Assembly (NCBI RefSeq): GCF_000716715.1
Contig: NZ_JNYJ01000061.1
Span: 51,613 to 115,612 of the forward strand
DNA from: Dactylosporangium aurantiacum
GTDB taxonomy: Bacteria; Actinomycetota; Actinomycetes; Mycobacteriales; Micromonosporaceae
Direction of reading: 5' to 3'
Length of the DNA stretch: 64,000 nt
This document shows positions 7,162 through 15,530 of this stretch, one piece after another. The first letter of the stretch is position 1. Every line of letters starts with the position of its first letter. The notes beneath the pieces are model-generated. The model saw only the letters and a program-made list of their open reading frames with translations. It did no database searches and was not told the origin of the DNA. Position numbers and translations under genes: made by a program.

Positions 7162-8443
7162 CGGCGAGGGCGGCCGCCTGGGCCCGGATCTCCGGCACGG
7201 CCGTCGTCTCCCACCAGGCGCCGCGGCGGGTCGGCCCGATCGCGAGGATGCGGTCGGACGCCACGCCGTCGCGGTCGACGAGGCGGCCGTGACCGTCGAC
7301 GTCCAGGCCGGTCCCGGTCGGATCGCGGCGGGCCAGCCCGTCGTCGAGCAGCGCCCGGCCGAGCGTGCCGGTCGCGGCGCCGCCGGGGCCGGTGCAGTTG
7401 ACGATCGCGCCGACCGGCCAGCTCTCGTCCTTGTGCCTGAAGCGCAGCGTGACCACGAAGCCACGTTCGCCGCGCCGGATCGAGTGGATCGCCGCCGCGT
7501 GCGTGAACAGGGCGCCGCTGTCGCGCAGCGCGGCGACCCGGGCGGCGACCGTCGGTGCCATCCGGTGCCGGTGCACCTCCCAGTACGCGGCGACGTGCTG
7601 CAGCAACCGGCGCCGCGCGTCGACGGACAGCTGCCACCACAGCCGGTCGAGCTGGGGGCGCAGCGTGTCGACGGCGCAGCGCCAGTCGGGCTCCGTCGCC
7701 GCGTACCGCCGCACCGCCCGCAGCAGGCCGCCGGCGTCGGATCCGGCGTGGGCGAAGCTCCCGGTGGCCTTCGGCTGGGCCTCCAGGTGCGGCTGGGGGA
7801 GCAGCCCGCGGCGCGACACCGCGTGCAGCGGTGCCCGGCGGCCCCGCCCGCTCAGCGACATCGCCACGTCGAGCGCGGTGAGCCCGGTGCCGATCAGCAG
7901 CACCGGCACGTCACCCGGTACGCGGTCCAGCGCGCCCGGCGTCCACGGGTTTCCCACATAGTAGGGATGGGTCCGCACCGCGGAGGTGATGGCAAGGGGG
8001 CCCGCGGGGGCGCCGTGGCCGAGGGCGAGCACGACCTGGTCGGCGGGGACGACCTGGCCGCCGCGCAGCACCACGCGCAGTGACCGCGGGCCGGCCTCGA
8101 GGCGGGTCGCCACCCCGCGGACGTGCTCGAAGCCGACCCGCCGCAGCCGGTCGTGCAGGTAGTCGCCGAACACCTTGCGCGGTGCGAAGTCCGCCGGGCC
8201 GATGGGGAGCCCCTGGTCGCGGCACCAGTCGAGGAAGTCCTCCGGCGCGTCGGCGAGCGCGCTCATCGCCGCGGCCCGCGAGTTGAGCAGGTGCGTCGGG
8301 TCGGTCGTCCGGTACGCCGCGCCGCGGCCGAGCGTGTCCTCCGGGGAGGGGTCGACGAGGACGACCCGGTCCTCGGGGCCGCTGAGATGGATCGTCGTCA
8401 GGGCGCCGCTACAGCCTCCGCCCACGACCACTGTCGTCTTCAT
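7115..8443 (-). CDS. FAD/NAD(P)-binding protein (HI0933/NAD_binding_9-like)
   Basis: A 442-residue protein opening with the dinucleotide-binding signature TVVVGGGCSGALTTIHL and continuing with LGRGAAYRTTDPTHLLNSRA, ADQVVLALGHG and VLLIGTGLTALDVAMSLSGR, a second nucleotide site. This pattern is typical of the FAD-NAD(P)-binding family PF13454, often called hydroxyacylglutathione hydrolase-like or lysine/ornithine monooxygenase-like in annotation; no substrate can be assigned. ATG at 8443 was preferred to GTG at 8449 because AGGGG lies at proper distance before the ATG. It converges on and overlaps cvnD by 47 bp and is divergent from the APC permease. Confidence 0.85.
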   Translation of the reverse strand: MKTTVVVGGGCSGALTTIHLSGPEDRVVLVDPSPEDTLGRGAAYRTTDPTHLLNSRAAAMSALADAPEDFLDWCRDQGLPIGPADFAPRKVFGDYLHDRLRRVGFEHVRGVATRLEAGPRSLRVVLRGGQVVPADQVVLALGHGAPAGPLAITSAVRTHPYYVGNPWTPGALDRVPGDVPVLLIGTGLTALDVAMSLSGRGRRAPLHAVSRRGLLPQPHLEAQPKATGSFAHAGSDAGGLLRAVRRYAATEPDWRCAVDTLRPQLDRLWWQLSVDARRRLLQHVAAYWEVHRHRMAPTVAARVAALRDSGALFTHAAAIHSIRRGERGFVVTLRFRHKDESWPVGAIVNCTGPGGAATGTLGRALLDDGLARRDPTGTGLDVDGHGRLVDRDGVASDRILAIGPTRRGAWWETTAVPEIRAQAAALAVRTRAAGPVRVPVAA

Positions 8444-8561
8444 GCCCACCCCTAATTTATATCTAACCGGTAGGTTTTTATGGTACTAGGTGCGGCGGGC
8501 CGGGTGTAGAACCCAGATCCTCCGGGCATGTCGGTTTCTGGAGCCCTCTGGAGGTGTACCG
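8444..8561. promoter_or_regulatory. AT-rich divergent promoter region
   Basis: Between the FAD/NAD(P) gene and the permease lies the only clearly AT-rich patch of the area (about 8452-8485), including TTTATATCTAACC and GGTTTTTATGGTACTAG. The short symmetry AACC-GGTA-GGTT sits at its centre. It probably holds promoters for both genes, but exact -10 and -35 boxes cannot be fixed. Confidence 0.35.
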
Positions 8562-10052
8562 ATGTCGATCTTTCGCACCAAGTCGATCGAGCAGTCATTG
8601 CGGGACACGGACGAACCGGGCAGAGGGCTCAGAAAGAACCTCTCGGCGTTCCACCTGACGGTCTTCGGCGTCGGCGTGATCATCGGTACGGGCATCTTCG
8701 TGCTGACCGGCCAGCAGGCCGCCCGCAACGCCGGGCCGGCGATCGTGCTGTCCTTCGCCCTGGCCGGCGTGGTGTGCGCCCTGGCCGCCCTGTGCTACGC
8801 CGAGTTCGCCTCCAGCGTGCCGGTCGCCGGCTCCGCGTACACCTTCTCCTACGCCACCCTCGGGCAGTTCATCGCCTGGATCATCGGCTGGGACCTGTGC
8901 CTGGAGCTCGCCCTGGGCGCCGCCGTGGTGTCCCGCGGCTGGTCGGCCTACCTGCAGGAGCTCTTCGACCTGCCCGCCTGGCTCGCCGGCGACAAGGCCG
9001 TGCCCGACTTCGGCGCCGCCTTCATCGTCGCCGCCCTCACCGTCGTGGCGATCATGGGGGCGAAGCTGTCCGGCCGGGTCACCGGCGCGCTCGTCGTGGT
9101 CAAGGTCGCCGTCGTGGTGTTCGTCATCGGCCTCGGCCTGTTCTTCGTCAAGGCCGCCAACTACACCCCGTTCATCCCCGACGCCGTGCCGTCGGAGAAG
9201 GCCAGCGGTGGCGACGCCCCGCTGCTGCAGATCCTCGCCGGGATCACGCCGCAGCACTTCGGCTGGTTCGGCATCGTCGCGGCCGCCTCCATCGTCTTCT
9301 TCGCCTACATCGGCTTCGACGTCGTCGCCACCACCGCCGAGGAGACCCGCAACCCGCAGCGCGACGTCCCGTGGGGCATCATCGGCTCCCTGATCATCTG
9401 CGCCGTGCTGTACATGGCGACCGCCGCCGTCGTCACCGGCATGGTCCCCTTCACCGAACTCGACACCGCCGCACCCCTCGCCAAGGCGTTCGACCTCGTC
9501 GGGCAGACCTGGGCGGCCGACCTCATCTCCCTCGGCGCCGTGTGCGGCATCACGTCGGTCATCCTCGTGCTGCTGCTGGGGCAGGCCCGGGTCTCGTTCG
9601 CGATGGCTCGCGACGGCCTGCTGCCGCCGGTCCTGGCGAAGGTCCACCCGAAGTACGGCACGCCCTGGGTCATGTCGACCATCACCGGCGTCGTGGTCGC
9701 CGTCCTCGCCGCGTTCGTGCCGCTGTCGGAGCTGTCGGAGCTGACCAGCATCGGCACGCTGTTCGCGTTCGTGGTCGTGTCGATCGGCGTGGTCATCCTG
9801 CGCAGGACCCGCCCCGACCTGCCGCGCGCCTTCCGGGTACCGGGCGTGCCGTGGCTGCCGGCGATCAGCGTCCTGGCCAGCCTGTGGCTGATGCTGAACC
9901 TGCCGGTCATCACCTGGGTGCGGTTCCTGATCTGGATGGCCGCCGGCCTGCTGCTGTACTTCGTGTACGGGATGCGCCGGGCCAACCTGGCGGCCGACGC
10001 CGGCGAGGCCCGGCTCACCGCGGAGGGCGGGCGATCGGGGTCGGCGGCGTAG
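8562..10052 (+). CDS. APC-family cationic amino acid permease
   Basis: A 496-residue integral membrane transporter with about 12-14 hydrophobic segments. It has the APC signature HLTVFGVGVIIGTGIFVLTG after a short N-terminal tail beginning MSIFRTKSIEQSL, and later FFAYIGFDVVATTAEETRNP and GQARVSFAMARDGLLP, as in YfnA/CAT-type permeases for cationic or branched amino acids. ATG at 8562 with GGAGG eight bases upstream; the open frame further upstream has no ribosome site. Probably proton-coupled uptake or exchange of amino acids. Monocistronic as far as can be seen. Confidence 0.92.
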   Translation: MSIFRTKSIEQSLRDTDEPGRGLRKNLSAFHLTVFGVGVIIGTGIFVLTGQQAARNAGPAIVLSFALAGVVCALAALCYAEFASSVPVAGSAYTFSYATLGQFIAWIIGWDLCLELALGAAVVSRGWSAYLQELFDLPAWLAGDKAVPDFGAAFIVAALTVVAIMGAKLSGRVTGALVVVKVAVVVFVIGLGLFFVKAANYTPFIPDAVPSEKASGGDAPLLQILAGITPQHFGWFGIVAAASIVFFAYIGFDVVATTAEETRNPQRDVPWGIIGSLIICAVLYMATAAVVTGMVPFTELDTAAPLAKAFDLVGQTWAADLISLGAVCGITSVILVLLLGQARVSFAMARDGLLPPVLAKVHPKYGTPWVMSTITGVVVAVLAAFVPLSELSELTSIGTLFAFVVVSIGVVILRRTRPDLPRAFRVPGVPWLPAISVLASLWLMLNLPVITWVRFLIWMAAGLLLYFVYGMRRANLAADAGEARLTAEGGRSGSAA

Positions 10053-10124
10053 GAGGTCTGCTCATACCCACCCCCACGTGTCCCGGGTGGCGCCGGGTTC
10101 GGGGCTGCTGGAAAGGTGACAGGC

Positions 10125-10562
10125 ATGAGTGACTTCGGCCTGCGGTCCGACGGGTTCGACTTCGACACCGGCGAGTTGAACCCGGACGACTACGCGGACC
10201 CGCACACCCTGTTCGGCCACGACGAGGGCCACGGCGTGGCGGCCGGTCTGAGCCCGGCCGCCGAGACCACGGACGCGGGGGACGGCGCACCCCCGTCCAC
10301 CGACGAGCTGGAGACGGTCGGCTACGACAGCGACGGCGACGGCACCACCGATGTCCTGCTCGCCGACGAGAACCACGACGGCGTCACCGACATCGCGATG
10401 TGGGACACCAACGCCGACGGCCTGATCGACCGCGTCGCCTACGACCAGGACCACGACGGCCGGATCGACCTGATCTACCACGACGACGACTTCGACGGCG
10501 AGACCGACCGGGTCGAGACCGCCGACGGCACGCAGGAGATCCCCGGCTACACGTCCAACTAG
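10125..10562 (+). CDS. Acidic protein with five 13-residue calcium-binding loops
   Basis: A 145-residue, strongly acidic protein without signal peptide or membrane segment. The first 65 residues are low-complexity and acidic; then five DxDxDG loops follow: DSDGDGTTD, DENHDGVTD, DTNADGLID, DQDHDGRID and DDDFDGETD, starting at residues 68, 81, 94, 107 and 120, an exact 13-residue period. This spacing resembles thrombospondin type 3 or dockerin-like Ca2+ loops rather than helix-loop-helix EF hands. ATG at 10125 with GGAAAGG upstream. Probably a cytoplasmic or non-classically exported calcium-binding protein; the partner is unknown. Its stop overlaps the hemerythrin gene's stop in a shared CTAG. 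Confidence 0.8.
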   Translation: MSDFGLRSDGFDFDTGELNPDDYADPHTLFGHDEGHGVAAGLSPAAETTDAGDGAPPSTDELETVGYDSDGDGTTDVLLADENHDGVTDIAMWDTNADGLIDRVAYDQDHDGRIDLIYHDDDFDGETDRVETADGTQEIPGYTSN

Positions 10563-11215
10563 CGCCCGCGGACCTTGCGCATCTGCTTGGCGTACTGGCG
10601 ACGGCCGACCGTGTGCCACAGCAGCCGGGCCGGCACCGGCAGCAGCGACAGGAACCGCGCCGTCTCGTCCGGGGTCGCCTCCTCCAGCAGCGCCCCGAGC
10701 ATGAACAGCAGCTTGTCCTTCGGGGTGTGCGAGCGGGCGGCCTCGCCGAGCGCGTTCCACTCCGCGACGGTGATGTGCTCCGCGATCAGCGGCAGCACCG
10801 AGCGCTCCTCCTCGTCGAGGTGGACGAGCAGGTCCTGCCGGTGCCGGTCCATCGCCTCGGCGAGCGCGTCCCGGGCCGCCGCCGACGCGTCCGCCTCCCA
10901 CGGCCCGAGCAGCTCCGCCACCGCCCGCAGCCCCCGCGCGACGACCTCGTGCTGCTGCTCCATCCGCAGCACCAGCTCCGCGTCCAGGTCGACCCGGGCG
11001 AGGAGCTTCGGCCACAGCAGGGCGTCCTCGGACGTGTGGTGGGAGTGCAGGCCGGCGTCGTACTCGCGGAACATGCCCGCCAGGAACCGGGCGCGGTCGA
11101 CGTCGCCGGGGCGCACCCCCCGGACCAGGCCCGGCATCAGCCGTGACTCGCGGCGGAACACGCGGTGCACGACGACCATCTCCTGGACCCACGGACGCTC
11201 GACGGTGGTGGTCAT
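10559..11215 (-). CDS. Hemerythrin/HHE domain protein
   Basis: A 218-residue helical protein with the hemerythrin-like iron ligands: VVHRVFRRE, GLHSHHTSEDALLWP, EQQHEVV, and RHRQDLLVHLDEEERSVLP. These His/Glu residues form a di-iron site in the HHE_cation-binding family, used for oxygen or NO sensing or scavenging. The C-terminal 70 residues (LPVPARLLWHTVGRRQYAKQMRKV) extend beyond the four-helix bundle, a form common in actinobacteria. ATG at 11215 after GAGGAGAG. Divergent from the SARP regulator. Confidence 0.88.
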   Translation of the reverse strand: MTTTVERPWVQEMVVVHRVFRRESRLMPGLVRGVRPGDVDRARFLAGMFREYDAGLHSHHTSEDALLWPKLLARVDLDAELVLRMEQQHEVVARGLRAVAELLGPWEADASAAARDALAEAMDRHRQDLLVHLDEEERSVLPLIAEHITVAEWNALGEAARSHTPKDKLLFMLGALLEEATPDETARFLSLLPVPARLLWHTVGRRQYAKQMRKVRGR

Positions 11216-11278
11216 GTCGGTCTCTCCTCGATCGGCTCGGTCGGTTGTCCCATCACGGTGCGGGGACTGTCTTGTAGT

Positions 11279-11291
11279 GGTCTTGGAGACC
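11279..11291. promoter_or_regulatory. Inverted repeat GGTCT-TGG-AGACC upstream of the SARP gene
   Basis: A perfect 5-bp-arm palindrome ending 17 bp before the SARP ATG, flanked by direct TAGTGG copies at 11275 and 11294. Candidate operator or autoregulatory site in the 93-bp divergent region. Confidence 0.3.
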
Positions 11292-11308
11292 GCTAGTGGG
11301 CGGCTACG

Positions 11309-14300
11309 ATGGCCCGCGTCATGCTGATCCGGGTGCTCGGGCCGTTCTCGGCCGACGTCGCCGGCGGTGCGGCCGACCTCGGCGGCCACCGCCAGAAGGC
11401 CGTGCTCGCGCTGCTGGTGTCCGCCGGCGGCGCGGTGGTCTCCGTCGACCGGATGATCGACGACCTGTGGCGCGGTGAGGCGCCCCCGCGGGCGATCGCG
11501 TCGCTGCAGGCGTACGTGTCGAACCTCCGCCGCGTCCTGGAACCCGACCGCGAGCGCCGCGCGCCGGCCCGCACGCTGATCAGCGCCCCGCCCGGCTACG
11601 CGCTGCGGGTCCCGCCCGACGCCGTCGACGCGTGGCGGTTCGAGTCGCTGCTCACCGCCGCCCGCGCCGCGGCCGCCACCGAGCCGGGCCGGGCCCGCCT
11701 GCAGCTGCGTGCCGCCCTGGAGCTGTGGCAGGGCGGCGCGTACGCCGAGTTCGCCGAGGAGTCCTGGGCGCAGCCGGCGGCGGCCCGCCTCGAAGAGCTC
11801 CGCCTCGCCGCTCGTGAGCTGCTGCTGGACGTCACGCTGCGCACCGGCGGGGCCGCCGAGGCGGTCGCGGAGGCCGAGGTGCTGACCCGGCACGCCCCGC
11901 TGCGGGAGGAGGCGTGGCGGCTGCTCGCCCTGTCCCTGTGGAGCACCGGCCGCCAGGCCGACGCCCTCGCGGCGCTGCGCCGGGCCCGCGGCATCCTCGC
12001 CGACGAGCTGGGCCTGGACCCGGGGGCGGCGCTGGTCGAGCTGGAGGCGGCGATCCTCGGCCAGCGGGTCGAGCTCCTCGACGGTCTCCGGACGCCCGAC
12101 AGCCCAGGGCCGGCGGCCGCGGAAGGCGTGCGGGCAACCGACAGCCCGGGGCCGGCGGCCGTGGAAGGCGTGCGGGCGACCGACAGCCCGGGGCCGGCGG
12201 CCGTGGAAGGCGTGCCGGCGGCCGGCGACGGTGTGCGAGCGCAGGGCGGTGCCGGCGTCGCGAGGCCGGCCGACCACGGCGAGGTGTTCGTGGGGCGGCA
12301 GCAGGAGCTGGCGGCACTCGCGGGAGCCGCGGCGGAGGCCGTCGCGGCCGGTCCCAGGATCGCGCTGCTCAGCGGGGAGGCCGGGGTCGGCAAGACCAGC
12401 GTGCTCGGCCGTTTCCGGCAGGACCTGCTCGACGGTGGCTGGCTCGTGGCCGTGGGCCGGTGCCCCGAGGTCGACGGGGCGCCGCCGGCGTGGGCGTGGG
12501 TGGAGGCGCTGCGCCAGCTCGCGGACGTGGCACCGCCCGGCGATCTCGGTCCGGCCCTCGCCCCGCTGCTCGAGGACGCCCGATCGGCGGCGTCCGGCGA
12601 CGACACCGACGTGGCCGCGGGGCGGTTCCGGCTGCACCGGGCGGTGCGGGCCTGGCTGGCCAGGGCCGCCGCCGCGCGACCCGTGGCCATCGTCCTGGAC
12701 GACCTGCACGCCGCCGACGCGGAGACCCTGCTGCTGCTCGCCAGCGCCGCGGAGCTCACGGACGCGCCGGTGCTGCTGGTGGCGGCGTTGCGGCCGGCCG
12801 ACAACCCGGAGCGGCTCGCCGAGACGATGGCGGTGCTCGCCCGGCGGTCACCGGTCCGGGTCCACCTCGACGGCCTCGGCCCCGACGAGGTCCAGCGGCT
12901 CGTCGGGGCCTTCGCCGACGTCGACGCCGGCACGGTGGCGGCGCTCGCCGAACGTACCGGTGGCAACCCGTTCTACGTGCGGGAGTCGGCGCGGCTGCTG
13001 GCCTCGGAAGGGGCGCTGGTCGCGACGTCGGAGGTGCCGGAAGGGGTACGCGACGTGCTGCGCCGGCGCCTGTCGCGGCTGCCGCAGCCGGCCGTGGCGG
13101 TGCTGCGCCTCGCCGCGGTGGTGGGCCGGGAGGCCGACGTCGAGACGCTCGTGGAGGCCGCCGACGCCGACGAGGGGGCCGTCCTCGACGCGCTGGAGGC
13201 GGGGCTGATCGCGGGGTTGCTGACGGAGCCGGCGCCCGGGCGGGTCCGGTTCGTGCACGGGCTGGTCCGCGACACGATGTACACGGACCTGTCGCAGCTG
13301 CGCCGGACCCGGATGCACGCCCGGGTCGCCGCCTGCACGCGCCGCCTGCGGCCGGACGACTACCCGGCCCTCGCCCACCACTACGCGCGGGCCGCGTCGT
13401 CGGACACGGCGGTGCTCGCCGTCGACTACGCGGTGCGGGCCGCCGAGCTGGCGGAGCGCCGGTACGCGTACGACGCCGCGGTCGAGCTGCTCACCGGTGC
13501 GGTGCGGGCGGCCGACACGGTCCCCGGCGACCGGGACCAGCTGCGCGTCGACCTGCTCGGCCGGCTGCTGCGGGCGCAGGCGAAGGCGGGCGCGGTGGCG
13601 CAGGCGCGGCAGACCCGCGACCGGGCCCTGGACGTCGCCGTCGCCGCCGGCCGGGAGGAGCTGCTGATCGCGGCGTTCACCGCGTGGAACGTGCCGACGC
13701 CGTGGCAGATCCGCACGTACGGGGTGATCGACCACCGGGTCGTCGACCTGCTCGGGCGGCTGCTGCGCAAACCGGATCTGGACCCGGAGACCAGGGTGCG
13801 GCTGCTCGACGCGCTCACCAACGAGCTCGACGGTGAGCACGACCCGCGCGGCGTGGCCGCCGGGCTGGAGGCGTACGCGCTGGCCCCGTCCGTGCCGGAC
13901 CCGGCGGTGCAGGCGCTCGGCCTGGTCGCCCGGGCCCGGACGATGCGCTTCGACCTGGAGGCCGGGGAGCGCGCCGCCGTCGCCGCGCAGCTGCGGGACC
14001 TGGCGCGGGCGCACGGCATGGTGGCCTACGAGTGGGTCGCCGAGCAGGCGCTCACCAACTGTGCCGCGGTGCGCAACGACGCGGTCGAGGTCCGGGCCCG
14101 CACCGCCCGGCAGGGGGTGCTCGCCACCGCGTACCAGCTGCCGGAGCCCGAGGCGATCAACCTCAGCGGCAGGGCCGCCCTGGCGCACATCGCGGGCGAC
14201 TACGCCGAGGCGCGGCGACTGTACGACGAGGCGTACGCCGTCATGCGCCGGCAGGGTTCCCTGCACGCCGACGGGTTCCACTTCATCGCCACCTCGAGCC

Positions 14301-14770
14301 TGCTCATCAGCCGGGACCGGTTCGGCGAGCACCTGGCGCAGACCCGGGCGGCACAGGCGGCGCTCGGCCCGATCGCCGACGACGCGCTGGCCCTGAGCCT
14401 CGCCGCGGCCGGCCGGCTCGACGAGGCGCGGGCGGTCCCGATCGGCGCGTACCGGCACCGCCCCGACTACTTCGAGTCGGCGTTCATGGCGGTCCGCGGG
14501 CTCGCCGCCGTCGCCGTCGGCCGGGCCGACCTGGCACCGGCAGTCATCGAGGGCATGCTGCCGGTCCGCGACCAGATCGCCGGGATGAGCAGCACGGCCC
14601 TGGCGATGCGGCCGGTCGCGTACGTCATCGCCCGCCTGTACGAGCTGCTGGGCGACCGGGAACGGGCGGTGGAGCACTTCGCGCTTGCCCGAACCGTGGC
14701 CGCCGCGTGGGACGCGGGTCACTGGGTGGCCGACGCCGAGCGGGGGCTCGACGCGCTCGGCGCGCGCTGA
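11309..14770 (+). CDS. SARP/AfsR-type regulator with AAA ATPase and TPR region
   Basis: A 1153-residue transcriptional regulator. Residues 1-95 form an OmpR-type winged helix (QKAVLALLVSAGGAVVSVDR, then ASLQAYVSNLRRVLEP and PPGYAL); 100-245 is the bacterial transcriptional activation domain ending ILADELGLDPGAALVELEAA; a low-complexity linker with three 14-residue repeats follows (264-302); then an ATPase with Walker A SGEAGVGKTS and Walker B VAIVLDDLHAAD; the last 500 residues are helical TPR-like. It lacks a C-terminal LuxR helix-turn-helix, so DNA is bound by the N-terminal domain. SARPs often act on secondary metabolism, but no biosynthetic cluster adjoins. Start ATG 11309 or 11321. Confidence 0.9.
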   Translation: MARVMLIRVLGPFSADVAGGAADLGGHRQKAVLALLVSAGGAVVSVDRMIDDLWRGEAPPRAIASLQAYVSNLRRVLEPDRERRAPARTLISAPPGYALRVPPDAVDAWRFESLLTAARAAAATEPGRARLQLRAALELWQGGAYAEFAEESWAQPAAARLEELRLAARELLLDVTLRTGGAAEAVAEAEVLTRHAPLREEAWRLLALSLWSTGRQADALAALRRARGILADELGLDPGAALVELEAAILGQRVELLDGLRTPDSPGPAAAEGVRATDSPGPAAVEGVRATDSPGPAAVEGVPAAGDGVRAQGGAGVARPADHGEVFVGRQQELAALAGAAAEAVAAGPRIALLSGEAGVGKTSVLGRFRQDLLDGGWLVAVGRCPEVDGAPPAWAWVEALRQLADVAPPGDLGPALAPLLEDARSAASGDDTDVAAGRFRLHRAVRAWLARAAAARPVAIVLDDLHAADAETLLLLASAAELTDAPVLLVAALRPADNPERLAETMAVLARRSPVRVHLDGLGPDEVQRLVGAFADVDAGTVAALAERTGGNPFYVRESARLLASEGALVATSEVPEGVRDVLRRRLSRLPQPAVAVLRLAAVVGREADVETLVEAADADEGAVLDALEAGLIAGLLTEPAPGRVRFVHGLVRDTMYTDLSQLRRTRMHARVAACTRRLRPDDYPALAHHYARAASSDTAVLAVDYAVRAAELAERRYAYDAAVELLTGAVRAADTVPGDRDQLRVDLLGRLLRAQAKAGAVAQARQTRDRALDVAVAAGREELLIAAFTAWNVPTPWQIRTYGVIDHRVVDLLGRLLRKPDLDPETRVRLLDALTNELDGEHDPRGVAAGLEAYALAPSVPDPAVQALGLVARARTMRFDLEAGERAAVAAQLRDLARAHGMVAYEWVAEQALTNCAAVRNDAVEVRARTARQGVLATAYQLPEPEAINLSGRAALAHIAGDYAEARRLYDEAYAVMRRQGSLHADGFHFIATSSLLISRDRFGEHLAQTRAAQAALGPIADDALALSLAAAGRLDEARAVPIGAYRHRPDYFESAFMAVRGLAAVAVGRADLAPAVIEGMLPVRDQIAGMSSTALAMRPVAYVIARLYELLGDRERAVEHFALARTVAAAWDAGHWVADAERGLDALGAR
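12098..12214 (+). repeat. 42-bp tandem repeat in the SARP linker (2.8 copies)
   Basis: Three copies encoding DSPGPAAAEGVRAT; units 2 and 3 are identical over the visible length. Lies between the BTAD and ATPase domains. Confidence 0.8.
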
Positions 14771-15384
14771 CGATCGGCGCGGGTGACCCGCCGGCAGCCG
14801 GCCAGCAGCGCCACCGCCACCGCCGCGAACAGGGCGTTGCCCCACCAGCGCACCGGGTCGCCGGGCTCCAGCAGCCAGGTCAGCACGAAGCCGAGCCACG
14901 CGTACGTGAGCAGCACCCCACCGGCGAACGCGAGGTGGTGCCCCTGGGTCCAGCGCGGCCGGCGGGCGAACACCGGGACCACGACAGCGGCGAGGCACAG
15001 CAGCGCCGCGCCCGTCCACACGCCGGCCCAGCTCTCCGGCCGCGCCACGAACACCCCCGACAGCACGAACCCGCAGACACCGGCCAGCCACGGCCGCGGC
15101 ACCCACCCGCCGCCCTCACCGGCGTCCCCGTCGACCGCAGCGTCGTCACCAGCGCCGCCGTCGCCGGTGCGGCCGGCCCCAGCGGTGCGGCGGCGGGTCA
15201 GGAACGCCGCCGCGGCCAGCAGCGCCGCCACCACCGCCGCGCCCGTCAGCTGGGCCGGGGTCGCCAGGAAGCCCTCGCTCTCGTACAGCTCCCGGAACAC
15301 GATCCGCAGCAGAAACTCCCCGACGAACGGCGCCAGCACGAGCAGTCCGGCCACCGGCGCCATCTTGCGGATGAACGCTCCCAT
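14719..15384 (-). CDS. Polytopic membrane protein, unknown
   Basis: A 221-residue protein with about six hydrophobic segments (VAGLLVLAPFVGEFLLRIVF; LTGAAVVAALLAAAAFL; WLAGVCGFVLSGVFVA; ALLCLAAVVVPVFA; and two near the end) and a charged Gly/Asp-rich cytoplasmic loop between the second and third. I chose ATG 15384 (MGAFIRK) because it sits just before the first segment; an open frame continues to 15513. The last 52 bp overlap the end of the SARP gene in antisense. Divergent from the MMPL gene. No family recognised. Confidence 0.65.
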   Translation of the reverse strand: MGAFIRKMAPVAGLLVLAPFVGEFLLRIVFRELYESEGFLATPAQLTGAAVVAALLAAAAFLTRRRTAGAGRTGDGGAGDDAAVDGDAGEGGGWVPRPWLAGVCGFVLSGVFVARPESWAGVWTGAALLCLAAVVVPVFARRPRWTQGHHLAFAGGVLLTYAWLGFVLTWLLEPGDPVRWWGNALFAAVAVALLAGCRRVTRADRQRAPSASSPRSASATQ

Positions 15385-15530
15385 GCCGTCCAGTGCAGCC
15401 GCCCGGGCGGGCCGGGCCCAGCGCCGAAAGTCGTCGGTCGCCGTCAACTTCCGGGTCCTAGTCGCTTCCAAGTGAACTGAAAGTGGCGCCGGCGATGGTG
15501 TGGCTGCACACATCTGACCTGGAGGCGCAC

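Noticed and set aside
10559..12709. 716-codon minus-strand frame continuing beyond the hemerythrin start
   Set aside because: Only residues after MTTTVERPWV have homology; the extension is antisense to the SARP gene and has low-complexity composition.
12848..15106. 752-codon minus-strand frame opposite the SARP gene
   Set aside because: Antisense reading of a gene with intact Walker motifs; composition rich in His/Arg/Gln.
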